Of a stretch of 64,000 nucleotides of DNA, positions 1 to 10,169 are shown one piece after another. The stretch is from contig CM114271.1 of NCBI GenBank assembly GCA_050084515.1, positions 34,534,001 through 34,598,000 on the forward strand. The letters run 5' to 3'. How positions within the stretch are numbered: the stretch's first letter is position 1; each line of letters starts with the position of its first letter. The translations under genes were made by a program, and so were the position numbers. The notes below the pieces were generated by a model. It was given only the letters and a program-made list of their open reading frames with translations. It was not told the origin of the DNA and did no database searches. The stretch comes from Blasia pusilla. Taxonomy: Eukaryota; Marchantiophyta; Marchantiopsida; Blasiales.

Positions 1-474
1 CATTGGTCTAGTCTTCGAAAGGATTCTAGTGTGTGGTATGTGTGGACATGAGAGACTTATCACCTTAGGGGAGTTTAATCATACTAGAAATAGTGGATGG
101 TTTGGCTTGTTATTTTCCCAATGAGAGTGGATTATCCTTCTTGGAAGAGCATCTTCGCCAAACACCATTCTAGAGGACAGTAGAAGATGTTTGTCAAGTA
201 TGGATAGGGATGGAGCACGAGTTGTGTCCGATCTTCCTTTCCTTAACCCATATCACGTCAAGATTCTCTTTGTAGTTAGGCACTAGTTCACTCGCTATCT
301 AATTTATCACTTTGGGGAGGCGTTCATGAACCAAGTCATGCAATCTCCAACTACGTGATTCTTCCTATAGTCACATAAGGAAGAACATGGGATTGTACTT
401 GGTACCCTTCATAGATCGTGTAACTTTCAAACCTACGACATTCAAATAATGGGCTTGACGAGTGACCAATTAGA
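1..474. other. Unassigned sequence upstream of decayed gypsy pol
   Basis: No open frame or recognisable domain was found here. In the second copy of the element the matching place encodes reverse transcriptase with its YIDD active site, but I could not align this stretch to it. Clear similarity begins only near 475. The segment may be RT sequence decayed beyond recognition or a rearrangement joined to the pol remnant. Confidence 0.4.
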
Positions 475-1237
475 GTGACGTCTAGAGGAGGTATTTTGAC
501 GATTGCAGTTACATGGGCTGAAGCTGCATCCAAGCAAGTGCAAGTTCTTCTATAACCAGATTGAGTACTTGGATCATACGATATACCTAGGGGGCCTTGG
601 TGTGCAACAGAAGAAGGTAGAGGCTATTTCATGCATTCCACGCCCTACACATGTGAGTCGAGTTTGTGCATTCATGGGATTGGCGAACTTCTATCAATGG
701 TACGTCAAGGATTTCAGTTCAATTGCGAAGTCGCTAACCTTGCTCACCAAGGTGGATCAGGAGTGGCACTGTGGGGATAAGCACAACACAGCATTTCAAC
801 ATCTCAAGGATACATTGACGTCTGCGCCTATATTGAGGAGACCAATCAAGGGGTGTCCTTTCCAGTTGCATACCGATTGGAGTATATTGGGGCTTGGAGC
901 CGTGCTCACCCAGCATGACGATGATGGTAGAGAGTTCGTGATGGCTTACGCTAGTTGCTCAAACAACGCTGCAAAGGCAAAGTATAGCTTGTATGAGGGT
1001 GAGTGCTTGGCTGTAGTGTGGGTTGTCGTACATTTCAGATGTTATATATTCAGAAATCCCTTTACCATCATTAATGATCATCAACCACTTAAGAGGTTTA
1101 TGGAGTCGGACAAGCTCACATGGAAGCTTGCGAGGTGGGCTCTTTTGTTGCAGGAGTATGACTTCCAGGTGGTGCATAGACTTGGGATGTTCAACCAGGA
1201 TGCAGATGGTTTGAGCCATAATCCATGCCCGAGTTAG
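475..1237 (+). pseudogene. Gypsy reverse transcriptase C-terminus and RNase H (broken)
   Basis: The frame opens with the RT thumb segment LHGLKLHPSKC and continues with the connection region FMGLANFYQWYVKDFS. RNase H follows: the first acidic residue in HTDWS, the conserved glutamate in EGECLAVVW, the aspartate in NDHQPL, and the terminal aspartate in DADGLSH. This matches family knowledge of gypsy RNase H, where TDAS, E, TDHKPL and DALSR motifs are usual. The frame from 503 to 1237 is open, but a TGA lies just upstream (about 504-506) where the other copy reads an arginine codon. In the element this enzyme would copy the RNA genome and degrade the template. Confidence 0.88.
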
Positions 1238-1559
1238 CAAGATTCGACTGGAGCTCGTTGGCATGGTGAGAGTGATGAGCAGTTGGTGCCAGGATGGCAC
1301 GCGTTAGCCTTTTTGGGATTGTTGGCTATGGAGAGCTAGATTGTTGAGACTTTGATGGCGAGGTCTGATGGAGAGTCCTTAGATCCAGAGGTCGGTGAGG
1401 AGACGATAGGTGGTCGAGAAATTCACGACGATGGAGTGGTCTTGGAGTACCTGCGTACAAGTAGCGTCGCAAGCACAGTGGGTGCTAGAGAGCAGGATCG
1501 GATCCTACGGCGAGCCAGACGGGTCCGGTGGGAGGGGACACATGTGTTGCAAGTTTAGG
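1238..1559 (+). pseudogene. Linker between RNase H and integrase (decayed)
   Basis: This stretch aligns with the 55.14-55.50 kb linker of the minus-strand copy: both have a stretch like LDPEVGEE or LDLEVSEE followed by RDRILRRAR-like basic residues just before the integrase zinc domain. No catalytic domain is known to me here. A stop (TAG near 1556) ends the frame where the other copy also has a stop. Confidence 0.65.
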
Positions 1560-2515
1560 AGGATGATAGAGTGCGTGTTGTGCCTCATCCTTTGCAGAGA
1601 GCACATTTGATGGATCATGCCCACGAGGAGTTGGGTCATTTTGGAGTGAAGCGGACGTACAAATCGCTCCAGATACAATATTGGTGGCGAGGCATGCAGA
1701 TTGACGTTCATCAGTTTGTTGCAAGTTGCATGGTGTGTGATCAAGTTTGAGCATAGTTCAATGCTCCAACTCCACAATTGCATCCACTTTCGATCATAGA
1801 TTTAGGTTATAGATGGAGTTTGGATTTTGCAGGACCTTTGCCTTTGACAGAGCGCCATAGTCATTATGTGTTAGTAATAGTCGAGCACTTCTCAAAGTGG
1901 GTAGAGTTGGTTGCATTTCCTGATAAAGCGAGTGAGGGAGTAGCGTATCCCTTCCTAGATTGAGTGCTGAGTCATTACGGTGCATCAGTTGAAGTGTTGA
2001 TAGACCAGGGTACAGAGTTTCACGAGGAGTTTCAGGCCTTGTGTGATCAGGCCCTAATCGACCACCATACCATTTCACGAGATCATCCTGAGGCGGATGG
2101 ACTAACAAAGAGGGTTGTGCAGACGATGAAGAGAGGATTACGCAAGTATGGTCTGCAGAGAGGTCACCTAGGAGATTGAGACCTCTAGTTTCCGTGGTTG
2201 GCGATGAGATACAGATTCAGCTGGCAAGCATCCTTAGCGTCTTTCTCACCGTACTTGTTGCTTTATGGTCGAGAGCCAGATTTACCTGCGGCCATTCGTC
2301 GAGATGTTGGTGAGATATTGAATCTTGATGACCCTGATGTATGGATGCGAGCATGTTCTCAGAGGGCTGAGTTGTTTCGAAGAGTGATGCCCATGGCGTT
2401 TGAGAACTTGGCGATTGCGCAACATCGAGATACGTTGAGGTATGCGACTATTCGGGGAGGTGGTTATCAACCTACTATCCAGAGGTTTCATCAGGGAAAC
2501 TATGTCTACTTATAG
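1560..2515 (+). pseudogene. Gypsy integrase: zinc-binding and catalytic core (broken)
   Basis: The HHCC zinc-binding domain is visible around 1612-1745: HAHEELGHFGVKRTY gives the two histidines and CMVC the two cysteines. The core has the first catalytic Asp in WSLDFAGPLP (about 1815-1845), the second in IDQGTEF (about 1995-2020) and the glutamate region near the motif KRVVQTMKRGLRKYG (about 2108-2150). Stops interrupt it: two TGAs at about 1747 and 1961, and TGA at 2177. The tail 2198-2515 carries PYLLLYGREPDLP, a segment typical of the end of the gypsy core. Function in the family is insertion of the DNA copy. This copy cannot encode an intact integrase. Confidence 0.88.
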
Positions 2516-2862
2516 TAGACGACACCCACGACATTGGATGTGACTACATGGCGCATTATCTTGAGAGTGCATGAGATTTTGCCATCCGGTGTTCTCTTAT
2601 TGGAGGGACGCGATGGTATGGTTTGGAAGGACCATGTGCGTAACTGTGCGTCATGTCATCTTCCAAACATTGACGGTACAGTTGATCCAAGCTTAGTGTT
2701 AGTTCGTGCAGGCTTGCGATGTATGTTATGTGGTTCTGCCCGTGGTGCAGTCACTATGCAAGTTTGTGATGGATGTTCGAGAGGATGGCATATGGCATGT
2801 CTAACGCCACCTCTCCTGGGGTTCCTCAAGGACGATGGATGTGTCCCAGATGTACATAGAGT
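2516..2862 (+). pseudogene. Integrase C-terminal domain with PHD finger (one frameshift)
   Basis: The segment LRVHEILPSGVLLLEGRDG followed by VWKDHVRNC looks like the small beta-barrel integrase tail. It runs into a C4HC3 PHD finger: CMLC, then CDGC four residues before H, then H-x2-C in GWHMACL, and finally CPRC. The last pair is one base out of frame near 2815-2835 and is followed by TAG at about 2860-2862. PHD fingers usually read histone H3 tails. Gypsy integrases more often end in a chromodomain, so a PHD finger here may act in target-site choice, by inference. The same finger is fully in frame in the other copy. Confidence 0.85.
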
Positions 2863-3040
2863 AGGTAGTTCTAGATTTCGACTTGTGTCCATGACATGGA
2901 TGACAAGAAGGCGACTAACGATGGGGTCACATGAGCACCCGGCCTTTTTGGTCTTAGCGTTCGAGAGATGTATGTCATGGTAGGTAGGGATAGATGGCTA
3001 TCTGGAGTTAGAAGGACCTAACCACCAACTAGGGGGACGA

Positions 3041-3790
3041 TTGGAGATATTTTGGTACTTCTTGTCTTGTTGTTTGGATGCCATGAGTTAGCATGGGATC
3101 ATGCATGTTTGTGTGTATGTTTTTTTGACAACGATGTATGTTGTGTAGTGATGTGTATGCGCACGACATTTGTCATGACTTTTAGGATAGATCGGCGAGA
3201 TCTAGTAGAGCGCCTTCGGAGATACTGGAGGATAGCCTCAGAAGGTTGAGGTTTGACCTGCTAAGGCCACTGGTAACCTGAGAGAGAAGGTTTTCCCCTT
3301 TGTTTTGGCTCATTTGGAGCCATATATAGAAACTTACTATTTTTGGTAAGTTTACATTTAGAATATAGTTGGATTTCTACTTTGGGAAGTAGCCCTTGGC
3401 CCGCTACGGCAGGTAAAGAGCCAAGGAGGTGACTTGTGAGCATAGGTTACCGAGGAGAGAGCTTGGGAGAGGGAACGGGGTATACCTCCAAGAGAGAGAG
3501 AGCTTGAGAGCTCATTCTCTCTTTGTTGAACCTCTTGGCATGAGGCGGCGGAGCTATGGTCCCTTGCCTTGTGAGTGTAACCCAAGCCTTTCATTAGGAG
3601 AGTGGGTTTGGTTTGACATAGAGAGAGAGTGCACACATTTGAGAGCTATGGTATTGAGAGAGATTGGATCTACTAGATTTATTGGAGATATTTTGGTACT
3701 TCTTGTCTCGTTGTTTGGATGCCATGAGTTAGCATGGGATCGTGCGTGTTTGTGTGTATGTTTGTTGATAGCGATGTATATGCGCACACA
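3041..3790 (+). repeat. Putative 3' LTR of copy A, with a repeated 5' part
   Basis: A purine-rich tract (AACTAGGGGGACGA, 3027-3040) lies just before 3041, as expected for the plus-strand primer site next to a 3' LTR. About 100 bases starting at 3041 recur almost unchanged at 3682, 641 bases later. A TATA-like CATATATAG lies near 3327-3336. The signature at 3133-3168 (ATGTATGTTGT, then ATGCGCACGACA) is also found next to the other copy (53630-53665) and in the remnant near 10.1 kb. The exact right end is unclear. Confidence 0.6.
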
Positions 3791-5000
3791 GACATGAACG
3801 GACGACGAGGCGAGTGACCCCCCACCATCTCGGCGTGACGTATCAATCCCAAGGCTTGTGCACATTGTGACGTCATTGAGATGCATTGTCGAAAATAAGT
3901 AGTATCTACATAGAGGGAAGGATTACAAGAAGGGGCAAGGTGATGATTCTCGAGGGAGTGGTGAGCACATGTTGTCAGGAAAGTATCAAAAGACACATGT
4001 AAATGATCGAATACTTCCACTGCAGAAGGAATAAATTCATCAACCACATGTCTCATGATTCGGAGACAATCGTTCAATCCATGTCTTGTGATTCAGAGAA
4101 AATCCATCCTCTTAGTCCCATTCCTGGTTTCTTCCCAAATTTTCATTTAATTTTCCTCTAAATTAAACTTGAAAAATCAAATTTTTAACTAATTACGGCC
4201 TAAACCTTTAAGTAAATAAATTTTGTAGCTAGGAATAAGAATGAATAGGAGGAAGACTCGGGAACATCGCACGATCCTAAGTCTTCTTGATTTGGGTAAA
4301 AGGAAATTCCCCTTTTCCAACTCTCATCTATCCCTAAACCCTAAACAAACGACACACCCCACCACCCCAAACCCAACGTCTCGCCATGTCCATTCCCTTT
4401 CTTTTTCGATGTTCACATGAATGGCTCATTCCCTTTTGTCTCAAAATGAAATTATTATACAAAATTTGATTCCCAAACTATTTATTGATTGCAATGGTGC
4501 GTTCATAATTTAAAATCTCTAGCAAGATGCTCTCTTTTAATGACTTTCATACATGTTTTTCCACACCAAAATGGGTCCCAAGACTCCCAACGTGACAATA
4601 ATTAGTTTTAGAAAGGCACGTGTAGTAGCAAGGGCAAACACCCTAAAGAACAATTATCCCCTGCTGGTATAAGGGCGAACACAAAAGAACAATCCTCCGA
4701 TTATTTTATAAATTGAATGATTGATTTTTCGTCAAAAGATACCGAATAAAGAATAGATAAAATACGCGACATCAATGCAAAATATATGCTATATAGGGGA
4801 GTCATTCCTACGTCCGGAATTTTTATTTGAACCTTTCTCACGATAGGTATCCTGCCATATGTCCCCGTAGCAAATAAGACGAAAATGACAATTGCGAAGT
4901 TGATTTTTTTAAAACTCGCCATTTGTCTACGGCATACATCCGGGTGAGAGGATCCTCCGCGGACGGCCCAGCATTGACACGCCCTATTGCACCCCCGGTG
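3791..5000. other. Non-coding, AT-rich
   Basis: No supported gene was seen here. A telomere-like string (CCCTAAACCCTAAAC) lies near 4333-4347. Short frames on both strands show no domain or plausible codon pattern. It may be the far flank of the LTR element or unique DNA. Confidence 0.4.
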
Positions 5001-6918
5001 AGAAAGCGCACAAAGACATGACAGAGGGAGGAAGGAAGGTAAAAGAATAGCACCAATGGCGCAGTTGCCGAGTTCCTTGTGAGCAATCAGTCCGAATTGG
5101 GAGTGATGAACTCGCGTCACCGCCATCCTCTGGCCAGCTGGCTCATCCGCAACTGCGGACAGTTTATTGATTATGACTCTGGTGACAAAGTGCGCCTTCC
5201 GTTGCGAGCAGTACGATCGATTCAGCAGGGAATTGCGATTCTGTGGTCTGACCCGCTGGTCCCATGGAAGCTTTTCAGTCACAGGGACGGGATTACAACT
5301 GCCGGTATGGCGTGGCGTTCGCCGTGTCGGGAAAGTAAAGCTGGAAAGGAAGAATGGCGTGTGCTGTTAACAGATGTGATAACGAAGTGGACGAAGAACT
5401 AGGGGCCAGCTCCTCGAAATGGAACATGCACGTAAGTTCAATGTGTTCGTTGCGCCCCGTCTATGTCAGTACGGGTACTCTCCTACCAGTACGATACCCA
5501 TTCCCGGGACTGCACTTAAGCATACGACATGGTACCAATTGAACGTGAGTTTCCAGAACGCAGAAAAGGATCTCGGGGATTCAAGTTGTCTACACCTTAT
5601 TTAGTACTTTATAAGTTTATAATTGAAAACAAGGTATTTTTTTTATAAGTGGTAATCAGAGTGGGGCTCACCGCAATAAATGCTGCTAGAGCTCGGCTGG
5701 CACAGCTTCGAATCTTCGATGGAGTCGCGCATCCGAAAACAGCTGCTGCACGCTGACGACGCCTGATCCCCGAACGAAGAGAAGTGATGAGTGATCCGTT
5801 GAAGGCACCACTAGTGCGGCGGCATCGCTACCAGGTCACCTCGGACAAACGCTATGGGGTTATATGCATCGGTTTCGGTCGCGACTCGCGAGAAGAGGGA
5901 AGGAATGAATTCTGAGAATCGGGGTAGATGCCGTTGGAACTTGCCATGCTTGGCCGTTGTTGTGGCGTCTTCCAGAAATGGTCTGCGTACCCTGACGTTC
6001 AGCGAATCGGCGCTCAGGCGAGCGTATTCGGCTTGCGCGGCGATGCTGGTGCTACTATTTCGAGACGGTAACTGACCGTAACTCATGAAAGATCCGCTTA
6101 ATCGACCGGCTACTTGCTCTGACGGAGTCCGACCGCGAGGTTTACGTTCTTGACGAAACTCCCGCAAGCTCCTACGACACTTCCTCGTTTTGTTTTGCTT
6201 TGTCTCTCTCTGGTTTTGTTTCGTCATACGGAAGAGTCGCCGGGTGATATTGCATTCGAGTCATCCGAGCTTTGACATTCGTAAATGGCGTAAGGCAGCG
6301 TAGGCCTATGTTCGAATTTCAAAATGCAGCTAGCTTGGCCGCACTTAATCTCCAAAGCACCCGGCGATTTCAGTCTCGCTGCTCGCTCGGCTGTCCCCGT
6401 GGATGCGTTCTGCCGTTGGGAGCTCCGGCGCGCTGCAGCTCACTGTCCGACTGGCCCAGGGTAGTTTTAAATGCACTCTGCTTTTACCGTATCTCTTTCT
6501 TTCTTTCTCTCGACGACGGCCTATGCGGGTCTCTGGTATGCCTCGCGAGCAGCTGGACAGTAGATTCTGTAATATGATGCTGGACTGTACTCTCGCACCA
6601 ACTCCCTTACACGAGTAACGTCATCGGAGCCATGCCAGCCAGGATAGAACTTCGTTCACTGTCGCCTCCCCGGATCAGCGCGTCTCGACAACGTAAGCGT
6701 GCCCAGCGCTTGCAGGACAACCGATCCACTACTGTACCACAACACCGCATCCTAGCGTTCGCCGCTCTCGACGGATGGCGGCTGTTCTGCTCTCGAGCAA
6801 CAATAAGACTCTCTCATGTCCGTCCCCGCTATCACGCGTCGGCCATAGCCTGGTCTCCTTTCCTCGCGAGGATGATCCATGTCAGGTGAAGAATTGCCTC
6901 ACCGTTTGCCTGTTTTCT

Positions 6919-6941
6919 TTTTCGTTTCGTTTCGTTTCGTA
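6919..6941. repeat. Pentanucleotide microsatellite (TTTCG)n
   Basis: About four to five TTTCG units occur in a row in the GC-rich stretch. It is a short simple repeat with no further meaning visible. Confidence 0.8.
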
Positions 6942-7290
6942 GCGGCACTCCATCGCGAGTTCGGTAGGGAATTAAACGAAGCCTCGCAAGCTTCCACCTC
7001 CAGTCCCCTCCCATCGCCTCGCGTCGTACCGCAGCCTCCCACGCCATCTGATGAATATCGCGGGATCGCACTGATTCTCCACCTCTGCCACCCAAGAAAT
7101 CCACGGCATAGCTAGTAGCGCACTCATTGCCCGCCCGTGCTCTGATGAGGATCCCCTCCCTCCCCGCACTGCACGGCTGCCACGCCGCGCTGCGCCTCTG
7201 CCATTGCTGCTCTCGCTGTCCGGCTGTTGTGCATCCGGAGTCCGGACGGCCGGGCTGGCTGCCTGGCTGATGCGTCTCCGCCACCTGACC

Positions 7291-7310
7291 CATCCATCCA
7301 TCCATCCATC
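7291..7310. repeat. Tetranucleotide microsatellite (CATC)n
   Basis: About five CATC units occur in a row. On the minus strand they produce the Met-Asp-Gly-Trp runs seen in spurious frames. Confidence 0.8.
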
Positions 7311-7754
7311 CCTCGGCGCCAGCGGCATCGGGAGCAGCAGCAGCAACAAGGAGGAGCGGGATAAACGTGATCGCGGGTCGATATGCTACTGTACGACGGC
7401 GACGGCGGATCTCGGACTGCGCGAGGCCGTCTCCGTACGGCTCATCTGCGACGTCGGCTACGGCGTCGCGATTTCCGTGCCCCTCTTTGTATCTCCTTCC
7501 ATGTATATTTTAGAAGGCCCGTTCAAACACTACTTTGTTGAGCCCACGGAGAAATTAACAGTTCTAATCTATATGTAGTTTATCCTCCTCTCTCTTACAA
7601 GTATGATTCAATTTCCCTCAACGATACTTTTGTCTAAAATTTGGTAAAAAGAGTGAAATTATTGATCGGGGGCCATAGTTATTAATAGGTCGCGTATGGC
7701 TTTCCATTTGGAAAGTGGCTACTAACCCTATATTATTGGAGAGTGGCTTCTTAT

Positions 7755-8035
7755 AATGTCCTTCTCAGTAAGAAAATAACGTTTCTCATGCACTTATTAT
7801 TATCGTCCATGGGTCCTGCTAAGAAGATAGCATTTCCGATGCACGTATTATTTTCGTCCATGAGTCTTGGCGAGCGAGTAACATTTCTAATGGTACGTAT
7901 TTTTTTCGTCCGTGGGTCCTACTAAGAAAACTACCATTTCCAATGCAATTATTCTTTTTCGTCCAGGGGCCCAAGTAAGGAAACAAGTTTCTAATGCACG
8001 TGTTATTCTCGTCGCAGTAAGAAAATAACCTCTAT
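7755..8035. repeat. Degenerate minisatellite, unit about 60 bp
   Basis: Four to five diverged tandem copies follow the pattern: AAGAAAATAAC, then TTTCTAATGCACGTATTAT, then TTCGTCCATGGGTCCT. Units begin near 7767, 7820, 7878, 7922 and 7976. The copies differ by substitutions and small indels, so the array is not recent. The frame running through it merely repeats the DNA pattern. Confidence 0.75.
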
Positions 8036-8885
8036 AATCCTGGCGTGATCCTGGCCTATGAATGGAATCATACTCGGAGGAAGTGAGATCTTCCCTCTCT
8101 CCATTGTTGTCCCACTACTCTACTTAAGAAGACCACAAATGACAATAATCTCTCGAATTTCACTAGGTTTAGGCCATCTATCTAGTGTCGTCATAGGCAC
8201 TTATTGTGCTCTACCCTCAAATATTAGATTTCATGTTCTCCACCCTCAAATATTTTTGTAGGGGGGGGGGGCACGACTTGAGCTAGCTAGTCTCGACAAA
8301 CATTCTTTGGTCAATCCAAAGTTGCCTCCATATGCGTTAAGTAAAGCCAAAACTTAGAAGCGAGTGAGAATATGTCTCTCTTTTCTTTTGGGTTTTCTTT
8401 TGGGTTAAGTAATTTCGAAGGAACGTTTCCTCGAATAACGACCTCAAACGATAGAGTCTAGAGGGGTAAGGGATGCTCCAACGTTCGGATACGAATGAAA
8501 TACGAAGATTGAGTATGGGAAATGTATTTTTTCGCTTGGATTTAATCTCGATGGATTGAATTCTCCCCATCTTTTTTTTCGAAGTTTAGGTGATTTCTTA
8601 CACTTTACAATTTGGGTTTGAGAACGTATCCATCGTTGAACTTTTACATGCAGAATCACAACGAATTTGACCTTGGATGTGTCATGGGGACCTCTTCATT
8701 TTCCATGTCCCCAATTAAATCCACGTCTTCCTATTTTCATTGGCTTTTTTCAAGCTTTTTTCTCCTTGCTTCGTGCTTAATTTTCGATAATTTTTCGAGA
8801 TTTATTTTTTATTGTGATAAAATTTATGAATTTTTGTCTACAAATTTTATCTCCATTTTTCACCATCTTATATGGTATACGCCTA
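8036..8885. other. Non-coding, AT-rich, with an 11-G run
   Basis: No gene is supported. A run of eleven guanines lies at 8261-8271. The frame at 8612-8938 is rich in Phe, Ser and Ile as expected from AT-rich DNA and shows no domain. Confidence 0.45.
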
Positions 8886-8889
8886 GGTT

Positions 8890-9290
8890 TGTCCCTCTAA
8901 TTCAAATTAGTTCCTCGCCCGTTTCCCAATTGTTGTGATTCTTGATCCACCATATCCAACCCCTCCACGTGCATGTGCTCTCAATCAATTAACTCCTTAA
9001 TGTAATCCAAGACCCTATAGGTTGTCACATTAGTCAGAACGGCGTCCAACAACTCTTCATCAACTCTCTCATAGTCATCTTAGTGTTGGGCATTCTACAA
9101 AACCTCCTTTCCCTTTGGGAGATTTTTCTCAGGCTTTGTGAGATTTGGAGCTTCTTCAGTTGGTGTCTCGTCATTTTCCTCATTCTATACTTTATCATCC
9201 CCACTGTCACTCAAGCACCTCTTTGGTAATGCTTCTTTGTAGGCTTCCACTAACTCATCATTATTTGCTATAGATCTAGACATTTTCATC
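8890..9290 (-). pseudogene. Decayed unidentified reading frame
   Basis: Read on the minus strand, one frame stays protein-like over about 130 codons but is cut by four or more stops. Recognisable pieces are NNDELVEAYKEALPKR, DETPTEEAPNLTKPEK, and YERVDEELLDAVLTNV. The composition is charged and rich in Glu and Lys. I do not recognise a family; a gag-like or nuclear protein relic of a transposon is possible. It lies about 370 bases from the LTR remnant at 9655-10165, which may be more than chance. Confidence 0.4.
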
Positions 9291-9654
9291 TTTTCCCATA
9301 AATGGTCAATTTTCAAGAGTAGCTAGAGAGCATAAGATGAAGAATTATGATTCCTTAATATCATGTACAAAAGAGAAACATTCCCAACATATGTGAGGAG
9401 TTCTCTTCTATTCAAAAATCTTGATACTTTTTCTTGATCCTTAATAAAAACTCTAATCATTTTTGCATTTCAAAATTACTTTTTTCTCTTTTTTTGAGTA
9501 TTGAACATATCTTTGTTGGCCCTAAGCTTTGGAAAAAAATTGTTTCCCATGTAAAATTTATCTCTGAAAGTTTTTTGCACTTAAGATTTGATCAAATTTT
9601 TGTTTAGACCCAAACTCAAGATTCCAATTAGAGAAGTCACTATCACTCTAGTTT

Positions 9655-10165
9655 AGGCGAGCAACTTGAGGAGATTGGTCAAAGGTTGGAAAGATGCTTC
9701 CTAGGGAGACGGTATGCACTTAGGGAGACTTAAAATGATTAGCGCTTGGTGTTTTTTTGGCTCCCTATGGAATCTGCAACTGGTTGAGTCTTTGGAAATC
9801 AATCTAAGTCCTCCGCTGTCAAAGCTCAAGGTTGAGAACACTTTGGGGCGAAGCAAAGCAAAGTGGAGAACGCACTCTATACTCATATACCTCCAGGTGA
9901 GAGAGAACTTGGGAGCTCATTCTCACTCACTAGAAAAATGGGTTTAGTTTGACATAAGAGAGATTTTTATGATGTGATAGTGTGGTTACATTCAAGATTA
10001 ACAATTTTCAAAGAGAGAATCCCAATAACACACCTTTTGGTTTATGATCGTGTGTGTGTATGGTTTCCATGATTGAGTTGGGATTCCAAGTTGTTAAACT
10101 TGTTGGATGGTGGCAGCAATATATGTTGTGTAATGATATGTACACGTACGATGACAAACATTGAG
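9655..10165 (+). repeat. LTR remnant related to the gypsy family
   Basis: This stretch shares ordered motifs with the LTR-like region at 3260-3790: TTTTGGCTC, ATACCTCCA followed by GAGAGAG, GAGCTCATTCTC, GGGTTTRGTTTGACATA, and at the end the signature ATATGTTGTGTAATGATATG (10121-10140). Order and spacing are similar though the sequences have diverged. No pol sequence was found beside it, so it may be a solo LTR or a fragment. Confidence 0.55.
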
Positions 10166-10169
10166 ATAA

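Larger units (their letters stand above)
475..3790 (+). mobile_element. Ty3/gypsy retrotransposon, decayed 3' part (copy A)
   Basis: In order, this stretch holds the end of reverse transcriptase, RNase H, the integrase HHCC zinc domain, the integrase core, the integrase C-terminal region, a PHD finger, a purine-rich tract (3027-3040) and an LTR-like region. The order RT-RNaseH-IN is that of the Ty3/gypsy superfamily. Several in-frame stops (near 1556, 1961, 2177 and 2513-2518) and frameshifts break the polyprotein, so it cannot be made from this copy. The minus-strand element at 53.6-59.75 kb is a longer copy of the same family, with matching protein sequence from the RT tail through the PHD finger. 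Gag, protease, methyltransferase and most of RT are not in this copy as far as the window shows. Confidence 0.9.
5001..7560. other. GC-rich stretch without a recognised gene
   Basis: Base composition rises sharply here, as around promoters and first exons elsewhere in the window (14.2-15.2, 37.0-37.6, 45.0-46.1 kb). All six frames contain short open stretches, none with a recognisable domain. It could hold a 5' UTR or first exon of an unrecognised gene, or be a relic of one. A string TGGTAATCAGAG at about 5650 resembles a decayed tRNA-Met primer-binding site. Confidence 0.35.

Noticed and set aside
4701-5282. 193-codon minus-strand frame
   Set aside because: No recognisable domain and composition changes along its length; judged a chance frame.
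5640-5660. TGGTAATCAGAG, similar to a tRNA-Met primer-binding site
   Set aside because: One inserted base, no LTR end seen before it and no pol sequence after it, so a retroelement start is not supported.
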